Made by a program: the position numbers and the translations under genes. The notes under the pieces are model-generated. The model made no database searches. It had not been told where the DNA came from and saw nothing but the letters and a program-made list of their open reading frames with translations. 10,465 nt of DNA from Balneolales bacterium (lineage in GTDB: Bacteria > Bacteroidota > Rhodothermia > Balneolales > Natronogracilivirgulaceae), in contig SLHZ01000223.1 of assembly GCA_007135895.1 (NCBI GenBank), forward strand, positions 1 through 10,465. The letters run 5' to 3'. Positions 1 through 6,386 of the stretch are shown one piece after another (position 1 is the stretch's first letter; every line of letters starts with the position of its first letter).

Positions 1-951
1 GGATACTCCCGGAATAATGGCACGCATTTTTTCAATTAAAGAAAGATACTCCTCCCGGGTGTAGGTCCGCCGCATCCTTTCCAGAATCGTGTTGTTGCCC
101 GATTGAACCGGTATGTGAATGTAATTGCATACATTGTGCCGCTCCCGGATTACATGAAGCAGAGCGTCCGGAAAATCCTTGGGATGAGAAGTGGAAAAGC
201 GAATCCGCATCTCCGGATCAATCAGGCTGCAGCGATGTATGAGTTCGGCAAAATCCGTTCCCTCATAATGATAGGAGTTGACATTCTGTCCCAGAAGCGT
301 AATCTCACGGTAGCCCTGCCTGCTCAGCAGGCTCACCTCCTCCAGTATGCTCGGCACGGGACGACTGCGCTCCCGGCCCCTGGTAAACGGCACCACACAA
401 AAAGAGCACATGTTATCGCACCCGCGCATCACGGAAATAAAGGCCGTTACCCCATTGCCGTTCATCCGTACCGGGGTGATATCGGCATAGGTCTCTTCCT
501 GTGATAAAATGACATTAACCGCCTTGCGCCCGTCATCCGCTTCCGAAAGAAGGCGGGGCAGGTCCCTGTAGGCATCAGGTCCAACGACCAGGTCCACCAG
601 TTTCTCACGCTCCAGAAATTGCTCCCGGAGACGCTCTGCCATGCATCCCAGTACGCCCATGATCATGTGTCCCCGCCGCTTGCGCTTCAACGCACGGAAA
701 TAATTCAACCGATTCCAGACCTTCTGTTCCGCATTGTCACGAATTGCACACGTGTTGATCAGAACCACCGAAGCATTTTCCGGTGTATCAACCGCATATA
801 GTCCATGATCCGACAAGACGGAATGTACAATTTCCGAGTCGGCAAAGTTCATCTGGCAGCCGTAGGTCTCGATATAAAAACTACGCTTACTATCTCTGCT
901 GCTGTCTCTGCTGGTATCCCTGTTGCTATCTCTGTTGTTATTCAACGCCAA
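1..951 (-). CDS. miaB: tRNA-2-methylthio-N6-dimethylallyladenosine synthase MiaB, 3' end cut by window edge
   Basis: Radical-SAM methylthiotransferase that adds the 2-methylthio group to i6A37 in tRNAs reading UNN codons. The first 317 codons are present. The N-terminal UPF0004 domain opens with FYIETYGCQMN and carries three cluster cysteines, C32, C68 (LINTCAIRD) and C103 (GVLGCMAE). The radical-SAM motif CDNMCSFC gives C178, C182 and C185, followed by VVPFTRGRERSR, LLGQNVNSY and IHIPVQSG, all typical of MiaB. The TRAM domain lies beyond position 1. The start is odd: no ATG or GTG occurs in frame between an upstream stop (about 978) and the domain, so TTG at 951 (or 945) is the only standard choice. 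It yields about 23 extra residues, mostly [N/S]RD[S/T] repeats. Downstream of pyrE on the same strand, with a 51-base gap. Family call is secure; the start is uncertain. Confidence 0.95.
   Translation of the reverse strand, partial: MALNNNRDSNRDTSRDSSRDSKRSFYIETYGCQMNFADSEIVHSVLSDHGLYAVDTPENASVVLINTCAIRDNAEQKVWNRLNYFRALKRKRRGHMIMGVLGCMAERLREQFLEREKLVDLVVGPDAYRDLPRLLSEADDGRKAVNVILSQEETYADITPVRMNGNGVTAFISVMRGCDNMCSFCVVPFTRGRERSRPVPSILEEVSLLSRQGYREITLLGQNVNSYHYEGTDFAELIHRCSLIDPEMRIRFSTSHPKDFPDALLHVIRERHNVCNYIHIPVQSGNNTILERMRRTYTREEYLSLIEKMRAIIPGVS
889..936 (-). repeat. 12-base tandem repeat, four units, coding for the MiaB N-terminal tail
   Basis: Read on the minus strand, four consecutive 12-base units (AACAGAGATAGC and variants with A/G and C/T changes) encode NRDS, NRDT, SRDS and SRDS, residues 6-21 of the predicted MiaB. 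The period is a multiple of three, so copy-number change would keep the frame. Confidence 0.85.
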
Positions 952-958
952 TTTTTTA

Positions 959-1003
959 CTATGCTGTTTCGTGTTTCAAAAAGTTCACGACGTCTTCCGG
1001 CAT
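959..1003 (-). other. Possible 14-codon coupling or leader ORF between pyrE and miaB
   Basis: On the minus strand the pyrE stop overlaps an ATG (TGATG). That ATG opens a short frame reading MPEDVVNFLKHETA and ending in TAG, seven bases before the candidate miaB TTG at 951. Such an arrangement could support termination-reinitiation coupling from pyrE into miaB. It could equally be chance, since a 14-codon frame is short and there is no Shine-Dalgarno sequence. No homologue is recognised. Confidence 0.2.
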
Positions 1004-1653
1004 CAAACCGGTTTTGCAGGCCATGTGTCAGGGTTTTGACGCCATTCGTTCAGATAGTCAAGATCGGCAGGGGAAATTACCTTGCGCTCCAGCGCTACTT
1101 CCAGCAAAGTGGGATAGTCGGTCAGGGCGCGAAAGGGAAGGTCGTGCCGGGTGAAAGATTCCTCGGATATCTTGAAGCCGTAAGTAAAAATGGACAGAAT
1201 TCCCCGTACGTCAGCTCCGACAAAACGCAGGGTATCGGCTACTGAAAGAACGGAGGTCCCGGTAGAAACGAGATCTTCGATGAGTATCGTCGGCTGGCCT
1301 TTTTTAACCCCGCCCTCGATTTGGTTGCCCAGACCATATACCTTGGTTTTGCCCCGTACGTAAGCCATGGGCTTGTCCAGCAGATCGGCGACCCAGGCCG
1401 AATGCGGTATCCCCGAGATGGCCGTACCGGTAACTACTTCAGTCTCGGGAAAATCCGACCGGATGATTCCGGCAAATTTCCGCGCAATTTTCCGGCGTAT
1501 ATCCGGATAAAGCATCGTGAGACGGTTGTCACAGTAAATCGGAGCATTCCATCCGGACGACCATACGAATGGTTCCCGCGGCCGCAGCATCACGGCGTTG
1601 ATTTCCAGGAGGTCCCCTGCAAGCTCCCGGGCAAAGTTTGGATCAGTTATCAT
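1003..1653 (-). CDS. pyrE: Orotate phosphoribosyltransferase
   Basis: Cytoplasmic enzyme of de novo pyrimidine synthesis that joins orotate and PRPP to give orotidine 5'-monophosphate. The 216 residues match the usual family length. The PRPP-binding motif ILIEDLVSTGTS is at residues 123-134, with the acidic pair E126-D127. The substrate region WSSGWNAPIYCDNR (31-44) and VVTGTAISGIPHSAWVAD (73-90) are typical, and the mobile catalytic loop runs from about YVRGKTKVYGLGNQIEG (98-114). ATG at 1653 has no Shine-Dalgarno sequence. A promoter-like pair ends six bases before it, so a leaderless message is possible. It lies 102 bases downstream of pgpA and 51 upstream of the miaB TTG on the same strand. 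Its stop overlaps the ATG of a mini-ORF. Confidence 0.96.
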   Translation of the reverse strand: MITDPNFARELAGDLLEINAVMLRPREPFVWSSGWNAPIYCDNRLTMLYPDIRRKIARKFAGIIRSDFPETEVVTGTAISGIPHSAWVADLLDKPMAYVRGKTKVYGLGNQIEGGVKKGQPTILIEDLVSTGTSVLSVADTLRFVGADVRGILSIFTYGFKISEESFTRHDLPFRALTDYPTLLEVALERKVISPADLDYLNEWRQNPDTWPAKPV

Positions 1654-1659
1654 ATATCC

Positions 1660-1688
1660 ATGGTATTGTGACCAACCGGTACGGTCAA
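1660..1688 (-). promoter_or_regulatory. Candidate pyrE promoter with internal inverted repeat
   Basis: On the minus strand TTGACC (1688-1683) and TACCAT (1665-1660) are 17 bases apart, a plausible -35/-10 pair with five and four of six consensus matches. Transcription would begin at or within a base or two of the pyrE ATG. The pair overlaps an inverted repeat, TGACC-N9-GGTCA at 1669-1687, whose spacer holds ACCGGT. This could be an operator. Prediction by eye only. Confidence 0.35.
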
Positions 1689-1755
1689 TGTGCTGCCAGT
1701 CTGAAGATGACCGGCCTCATTATTTCACTGGCTGTGTGCAACCCGGTTTAAATTG

Positions 1756-2238
1756 CTACAAAACAATAAATATAACAAAAAGAAGGCACAATTGCGCATA
1801 CATACCAGCCACGATATCGTCCAGCAGCACCCCCCAGCCGCCCTCGGCATTCTGGATGGCTCCAATGCCCAAAGGTTTGAGAATGTCAAACAGACGAAAA
1901 AGGATGAAACCGGCGGCAAAAACCAGTACGTTGTACTCCCAGCTTGTGTAGATGGGAATGAAAAGAAAGACAATGACCTGACCTGCAAATTCATCCGATA
2001 CACATTCCGAAGGATCCGGACCCAGGCGCTTTTCGATGCCGTTGGCGGCAAGAAGGGTCACCACCGAGAAAAACAGGGCAATAAGCATCGGCCCGAAAAG
2101 TGGATGAATCCACACGGATACAAAGTAGATCAGCGGCAGAGACGCCAGGCTGGCCCATGTCCCGGGAATTCTGGGCAGGTAGCCGATGTAGAGTACCGTT
2201 CCAGCCAATACAGCCCAGCTGAAGGATGATTTATTCAC
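1756..2238 (-). CDS. pgpA: Phosphatidylglycerophosphatase A
   Basis: Inner-membrane phosphatase that removes the phosphate from phosphatidylglycerophosphate to give phosphatidylglycerol. The 160 residues carry the PgpA motifs in order: PRIPGTWASL (22-31), DPSECVSDEFAGQ (75-87) with the acidic residues expected at the metal/active site, FRLFDILKP (114-122) and GGWGVLLDDIVAGMYA (133-148) with D140-D141. Hydrophobic spans near 8-22, 31-44, 50-66, 87-97, 103-118 and 147-160 fit an integral membrane protein. The start is GTG at 2238-2236, overlapping the pgsA stop as GTGA, which implies translational coupling. The preceding gene makes its substrate, which strongly supports the assignment. Confidence 0.95.
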   Translation of the reverse strand: MNKSSFSWAVLAGTVLYIGYLPRIPGTWASLASLPLIYFVSVWIHPLFGPMLIALFFSVVTLLAANGIEKRLGPDPSECVSDEFAGQVIVFLFIPIYTSWEYNVLVFAAGFILFRLFDILKPLGIGAIQNAEGGWGVLLDDIVAGMYAQLCLLFVIFIVL

Positions 2239-2855
2239 TTTAGAAAAAGCCTCCGGTTTAAATACACGTATTCCAATGCTGTATAAACTGTTATGATCAT
2301 TACGCCATAAAAAGCCAGACCGGCAATGCCCGTGCCGAGCAGATATCCGGCATATTCACCGACCAGGCCACCGGCCTTTAAAAGTATGCCAAGTATAAGC
2401 ACCGCATAGAGAAAAACCATCTGGACAAAGGTCTTGACTTTGGCCAGATAACGGGTCTTCATGGATTTGCCCCTGTGTTCGGACCATGCTCGCAACAGTG
2501 TGATCAATATATCACGAAAAACAATGATTCCGATGATCCACCATGGAAATTGTCCGGAATCAATAAAAGGCAGGCAGAAAAAACCGGCAAAGGTCAGGAT
2601 CTTGTCGGCCAGCGGATCCAGAAACATGCCAAGCGGAGAAGAAGCATTGTAGCGTCGCGCGTAAAAACCGTCAAGGTAATCGGTTATCGCGGCTGCAATG
2701 AAGACGGCAAGGCCCAGCCCAGCCCAGAAAAAGGCATCCTGGAGATATAAAAAGACAAAAAGGGGAGCCAGCAGGATGCGCAGAATACTTAATATGTTTG
2801 GAATCCGTTTCACGATGCCTAAAGATAAAAAAGTTGTACTACTCTGAAAGCACAT
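2235..2855 (-). CDS. pgsA: CDP-diacylglycerol-glycerol-3-phosphate 3-phosphatidyltransferase
   Basis: Integral membrane enzyme that transfers the phosphatidyl group from CDP-diacylglycerol to glycerol-3-phosphate, the committed step to phosphatidylglycerol and cardiolipin. The CDP-alcohol phosphatidyltransferase signature is complete: D59, D62-G63, A66-R67, G76, D80 and D84, with the canonical spacing. IPNILSILRILLAPLF (18-33) is the typical N-terminal start of the family, and several membrane helices follow. The 206-residue frame begins at ATG 2855. A GTG at 2813 would give 192 residues starting right before KRIPN, closer to the family norm, so the first 14 residues are doubtful. It heads the minus-strand phospholipid pair, overlapping pgpA by four bases, and is divergent from cinA. 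Confidence 0.94.
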   Translation of the reverse strand: MCFQSSTTFLSLGIVKRIPNILSILRILLAPLFVFLYLQDAFFWAGLGLAVFIAAAITDYLDGFYARRYNASSPLGMFLDPLADKILTFAGFFCLPFIDSGQFPWWIIGIIVFRDILITLLRAWSEHRGKSMKTRYLAKVKTFVQMVFLYAVLILGILLKAGGLVGEYAGYLLGTGIAGLAFYGVMIITVYTALEYVYLNRRLFLK

Positions 2856-2869
2856 TTCTTTAATGGGTT

Positions 2870-2889
2870 CCGTACCTTGGCAGGTATGG
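2870..2889. repeat. Inverted repeat in the pgsA-cinA divergent promoter
   Basis: TACCT-TGGC-AGGTA is a perfect five-base inverted repeat. In RNA the stem extends to eight pairs with one G-U (2870-2877 with 2882-2889) around a four-base loop. It overlaps the proposed -35 of cinA and lies just upstream of the pgsA start, so it could be an operator or a hairpin in the pgsA leader. Followed on the plus strand by a short T run. Confidence 0.5.
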
Positions 2890-2905
2890 TATTTTTTAAT
2901 ATAAT
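2877..2905 (+). promoter_or_regulatory. Sigma-70-like promoter of cinA
   Basis: TTGGCA at 2877-2882 and TATAAT at 2900-2905 are separated by 17 bases, a near-consensus housekeeping promoter with one mismatch in the -35 box. It points toward cinA and would start transcription near 2912, about 50 bases before the preferred ATG. The perfect -10 is notable, because members of the Bacteroidota proper usually use a different promoter form. Confidence 0.6.
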
Positions 2906-2962
2906 GGCGGAAAATCCGCGGGATGTTTTCGGATGGTTGACATAATGCAGCAGGGTAAAGAA

Positions 2963-4258
2963 ATGAAAGGCTGTTCTGCCGGTATCATCACCGTTGGTGA
3001 TGAGCTGCTCAATGGCGACATCATTAACACCAATGCCGCCTGGCTGTCGGGCGCCTTGCGCCGTGCAGGGTTCACCTGTCGTTTTGTCTACACCGCAGGC
3101 GATGATAAAAATCAGATTCTTGATCTCCTCGAAAATGCGTGGGGACAGTGCAGCCTGATCATCGTGACCGGCGGACTGGGTCCCACCCGCGATGATGTGA
3201 CCAGAAAAGTGCTGCTAGAATTCTTCCGGGACAAACCGGTCCGCAATCAAGAAGTTCTGGCTCATGTTACGGATTTTTTTCAAAAGCGCGGCCGTACGGT
3301 CACCGATGTCAACAAAAGACAGGCCGATGTCCCGTCACAGGCTCAGATATTGTTCAATGAACTGGGAACAGCGCCCGGAATGCTCATTGAGAAGGAGGGG
3401 AAAGTGCTGGTGGCCTTGCCCGGTGTTCCCTATGAGCTTGAACATATCACCGGGAAACGGCTGCTTCCCTGGCTCAATGAACATCGCTTCTGCTCGGGGC
3501 AGATTCTTCGCCAGCATTATATCCGTACAACCGGAGTCGGCGAGAGCGACCTGAGTGATCAGACACTCAGGGGACTTGACCGGGTGATCCCCGCATCGGC
3601 CGGTATCGCATTCCTGCCCCATCCCGGAGGGGTTGATATCCGCATCACCGAGCTTTTTCCGGATGAATCGGGGTCGTATCAAGCGTTTATTGACTGGATT
3701 ACAGGTCGGAACGCCTCATGCACCTACAGCCGTGACTACCGGCAAAGTCTGGCTTCCGCACTGGTTGCACTGCTTCTGAAAAACGGAAAAACACTGGCTG
3801 TTGCCGAAAGCTGCACCGGTGGTTTCATCTCTAATCAGATCACCAACACCCCCGGAAGCAGCGGCTGTTTCAAAGGAGCCGTGGTGGCTTACGACAATCA
3901 GGCGAAAATCACGCAGCTCGATGTAAGCGAGGTCTCACTTGCCGAAAACGGGGCGGTAAGCCATCAAACCGCCCTGGAAATGGCCCGTGGCGTGGCCCGC
4001 CGGTTTCACTCCGATTTCGGCATCTCGGCAACCGGCATAGCCGGACCGGAGGGAGGAACCCCCGATAAACCCGTAGGAACGGTGTATATTGGTTTCTGGG
4101 CTGCGGACGGACTGGTTCACTTTGCCTGCCGTTACTGTTTCAGCAGCCTCAGGGAAATAAACAAGGAGCGAAGCACTTCAGCATCTCTTGAAATAGTGCG
4201 TCGGCACCTGACGGAGATCCGCGACCTGCCTTATCACCCGGAGGTGTTTTATCCTTGA
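2963..4258 (+). CDS. cinA: CinA family protein: MoCF-like domain plus nicotinamide-nucleotide amidohydrolase
   Basis: Two-domain CinA/PncC protein. The C-terminal domain of this family deamidates nicotinamide mononucleotide to nicotinic acid mononucleotide in the pyridine nucleotide cycle. The N-terminal MoCF-like domain is linked in some relatives to ADP-ribose pyrophosphatase activity. Numbered from ATG 2963, the N-terminal domain shows GIITVGDELLNGDIINTN (7-24), TGGLGPTRDD (69-78) and ALPGVPYELE. The C-terminal domain shows LAVAESCTGG (278-287) and GISATGIAGPEGGTP from residue 353. AGGG at 2952-2955 sits seven bases before this ATG, and the resulting N-terminus fits the family. ATGs at 2933 and 2945 would add ten and six residues. 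The protein is 431 residues, normal for full-length CinA. Its TGA overlaps the next gene's TTG. The older name, competence/damage-inducible, does not imply competence here. Confidence 0.95.
   Translation: MKGCSAGIITVGDELLNGDIINTNAAWLSGALRRAGFTCRFVYTAGDDKNQILDLLENAWGQCSLIIVTGGLGPTRDDVTRKVLLEFFRDKPVRNQEVLAHVTDFFQKRGRTVTDVNKRQADVPSQAQILFNELGTAPGMLIEKEGKVLVALPGVPYELEHITGKRLLPWLNEHRFCSGQILRQHYIRTTGVGESDLSDQTLRGLDRVIPASAGIAFLPHPGGVDIRITELFPDESGSYQAFIDWITGRNASCTYSRDYRQSLASALVALLLKNGKTLAVAESCTGGFISNQITNTPGSSGCFKGAVVAYDNQAKITQLDVSEVSLAENGAVSHQTALEMARGVARRFHSDFGISATGIAGPEGGTPDKPVGTVYIGFWAADGLVHFACRYCFSSLREINKERSTSASLEIVRRHLTEIRDLPYHPEVFYP
4240..4245 (+). promoter_or_regulatory. Strong Shine-Dalgarno sequence for the TTG-started outer-membrane gene
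   Basis: GGAGGT lies nine bases before TTG 4255, inside the end of cinA. It is the best ribosome binding site in the window. It supports a TTG start, which is also the only standard start in frame ahead of the hydrophobic N-terminus. Confidence 0.7.
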
Positions 4259-6336
4259 TCCCGATCGCTTTCATAGCATGGCTTGCACTGGCGGGAACCC
4301 TGGCAGAAACTCTGGCAGAAACCCCGGTAGAAACTCTGGCAGAAACCCCGGCAGCTCCCGATCTTCCCGGTGAATCGACCGGCATGCCAAAGGATCCGTT
4401 CGTTTTGATGGTAGATGGGCTTGCTGCCAGTGAACAGCAAGCCGGTCCGGATTCCACGGATCGCGTGATCCGGCCGTTTTCGATGGCTGTACCAGAGAAT
4501 CAGAGGATTGTTGTGACCGACAGCATCAGTCGCTGGCAGCTTTGGTCAGATCATGGGGAATGGATGTCACGTCAGCCCGGTGTGATATCATTTCGGCAGG
4601 GTGGACTTGGCCGTCATGACGGGTTCCTGATCCGGGGCCATGAAAGCCGCCACCAGCGATTCTATCTTGACGGAATTGCCTTCAGCGAACGCATTTTTGG
4701 GACATCAAACTACAATCGACTGCCTCATTACAGCCGGTTTGATCACGTTCACGAGTTCAGCGCCTCCACACAGTACCACTCGGAGTTCATTACGCAGCGA
4801 TACCATGTGACGCGGCCGCTGACACTCATCAATTACGATCAAACCACATTTGATCATCGGAGCACCGAAGGGTTCCTTACCGGGAATCTGACGCCTTCAA
4901 CCAATATCTCCATGGCCTATTGGGGTAAGAATGAAGCGGAGGGCTATCGCAACAACCGCATGAACGGACGGAATGCTTCGGTGTCCGCCTATCACTATCT
5001 CAATGAATCCTGGCTTATGGAGGGTGGTTTTTATTACAGCGGACTTCAGCTTGGCGAACCACAACGCTATGGAATCGGTGATATGGCGACGTTTTCTTTT
5101 AATCATTTTGAAGTGTTTCCGGAAACGCCGAACGGCCGGTCCTCACTCCGGAACACCCTGTTCCGGGTGACGGCCTGGCACAGAAATAACAACACCTCTC
5201 ACAGGCTGAATGACAACCACCAGGCCTCCACCCGTATTTCACTCTATCATGACCGCAATCGGCGTTTTCACTATGCCACAGGCGACAGCACAAGTATGCG
5301 CACGCTGACAACCGGCCTTGCAGCACGCCACATGGGTCACACCGGCCCGGTCCGGTGGATGGGAGATGGCTACGGAGAGTGGTCAGTCATCGACCGGGAT
5401 CGCCATGCTTCCATGGATATTTCGTCCTGGTTTTACAGCAGAGGCCGACTGACCGCCAGCACAAGTGTCGTGCCGCAGGTCGCCCTGTTTTCCTGGATGT
5501 CCGGATCCTGGCGCAGCGACGGGTATGCCGGATATGAAGCGGGAGCGGGCTTTCGCAGCCGCCCATTCAGCCACTTGCGTGGCCATCCGCTGTCGGCAAT
5601 ACAGCTTTACGGTTCCTATGCCCGCGGCGAAGTGATGCCGAAGATCGGACATCTCTATTACTCAGGCGGCCCGCTAATGGGTAATCCTCATCTGAATAAT
5701 GAAATCCTGGAACGGATTGAAGCCGGCCTCGCCTGGCAATCGGGTACATGGTCCGTTAGAACGGAGATTCACGCTTCCCGTATCCGGAAGCCGATTCTGG
5801 CCGGTCAGGATACCGCTTTTGTGCAGGCAGGTCCCTATACCTCGGCCGGTGGCATGGCCTCCCTGAGTAGAGAAAGCAGACATTGGGAAATCACCCTTTC
5901 CGGAACATTTCAGCAATATTTTTCTGATGATTTCTCCATTGAATCACAGCTGCTCGACCGAAGTGGACAACGTGTCTGGACCCGCGCGTCCATTCACTAC
6001 AAAAACAATTTATTTGACCGGGCCGCTTTTGTGAAAACCGGTTTTTACTTGCTGGCATCACCTTCCCCCTACCGGTCGGCCCAGTATTATCCCGAACAGG
6101 ACTACTGGGACCCCAACTCCTGGAATCCCGATCCCTCATTCACAGAGGCACAGGCTGTGCCGGAATTCCTTCGGTTGGATCTGGATATGACAGCCAGGGT
6201 GCGATCTGCGTTTTTTTTATTGAGACTGGAAAATGCATTGGATAATTGGCTGGTTCCGGGGTATTTTGAAACCGCGTATCTGCCCATGCCCGCCATGCGC
6301 CTGCGGTTTGGTGTTCGGTGGGTTCTGCGCAACTAA
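4255..6336 (+). CDS. TonB-dependent-receptor-like outer-membrane beta-barrel protein, substrate unknown
   Basis: Probable outer-membrane transporter of 693 residues. Residues 2-17 (IPIAFIAWLALAGTLA) form a hydrophobic export signal without the usual basic residues. Five tetrapeptide repeats, T[L/P][A/V][E/A], follow at 15-34. RIVVTDS (84-90) resembles a TonB box. The plug-like stretch has PGVISFRQGG (108-117) and GFLIRGHESRHQRFYLDGI (123-141), matching the usual PGV, IRG and LDG landmarks, but the typical end of the plug (a glycine-rich ALYG/GGVINI segment) is not recognisable. The rest alternates aromatic and polar residues as in beta strands and ends in RLRFGVRWVLRN, close to a C-terminal barrel signature but without the final aromatic residue. 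No carboxypeptidase-like N-terminal domain and no SusD-like neighbour are seen. It overlaps cinA by four bases (TTGA) and precedes ftsX by 50. The substrate cannot be told. Confidence 0.75.
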   Translation: MIPIAFIAWLALAGTLAETLAETPVETLAETPAAPDLPGESTGMPKDPFVLMVDGLAASEQQAGPDSTDRVIRPFSMAVPENQRIVVTDSISRWQLWSDHGEWMSRQPGVISFRQGGLGRHDGFLIRGHESRHQRFYLDGIAFSERIFGTSNYNRLPHYSRFDHVHEFSASTQYHSEFITQRYHVTRPLTLINYDQTTFDHRSTEGFLTGNLTPSTNISMAYWGKNEAEGYRNNRMNGRNASVSAYHYLNESWLMEGGFYYSGLQLGEPQRYGIGDMATFSFNHFEVFPETPNGRSSLRNTLFRVTAWHRNNNTSHRLNDNHQASTRISLYHDRNRRFHYATGDSTSMRTLTTGLAARHMGHTGPVRWMGDGYGEWSVIDRDRHASMDISSWFYSRGRLTASTSVVPQVALFSWMSGSWRSDGYAGYEAGAGFRSRPFSHLRGHPLSAIQLYGSYARGEVMPKIGHLYYSGGPLMGNPHLNNEILERIEAGLAWQSGTWSVRTEIHASRIRKPILAGQDTAFVQAGPYTSAGGMASLSRESRHWEITLSGTFQQYFSDDFSIESQLLDRSGQRVWTRASIHYKNNLFDRAAFVKTGFYLLASPSPYRSAQYYPEQDYWDPNSWNPDPSFTEAQAVPEFLRLDLDMTARVRSAFFLLRLENALDNWLVPGYFETAYLPMPAMRLRFGVRWVLRN
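4297..4356 (+). repeat. 12-base tandem repeat, five units, in the N-terminus of the outer-membrane protein
   Basis: Five 12-base units based on ACYCTGGCAGAA encode TLAE, TLAE, TPVE, TLAE and TPAA at residues 15-34. They sit directly after the hydrophobic core of the signal sequence, so they may overlap the signal peptidase cleavage region. Unit changes keep the frame. Confidence 0.85.
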
Positions 6337-6347
6337 ATGCCGGATAC

Positions 6348-6385
6348 AAATCATCTCTGTATAAGCAAATCACCTCTGTATAAGC
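6348..6385 (+). repeat. 19-base tandem duplication directly before ftsX
   Basis: Two adjacent copies of AAATCAYCTCTGTATAAGC (6348-6366 and 6367-6385) differ at one base (T or C at the seventh position). The second copy ends one base before the ftsX ATG, so the duplication makes up most of the gap between the outer-membrane gene and ftsX. It contains no Shine-Dalgarno match. Confidence 0.85.
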
Positions 6386-6386
6386 A

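Noticed and set aside
103..1671. Plus-strand frames across the miaB and pyrE region
   Set aside because: The minus strand encodes continuous MiaB and PyrE with conserved motifs, so the plus-strand frames are antisense shadows.
1654..1755. Possible tRNA or small RNA gene in the pyrE-pgpA gap
   Set aside because: No cloverleaf, no T-loop GTTC-type motif and no terminator; the gap is explained better as a promoter region.
2870..2897. Intrinsic terminator (hairpin followed by T run) on the plus strand
   Set aside because: No plus-strand gene ends there. The same bases make a good divergent promoter, so an operator or leader hairpin is more sensible.
2963..4258. Evidence for a competence system from the cinA name
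   Set aside because: Only cinA is present; no recA, dprA or com genes are beside it. The family is widespread and chiefly acts in NMN metabolism.
4149..4457. Minus-strand frame rich in SARVS-type repeats, opposite the cinA end and outer-membrane gene start
   Set aside because: Its repeats are only the antisense reading of the 12-base TLAE repeat; both flanking plus-strand genes are clearly real, and nothing else in it looks like a protein.
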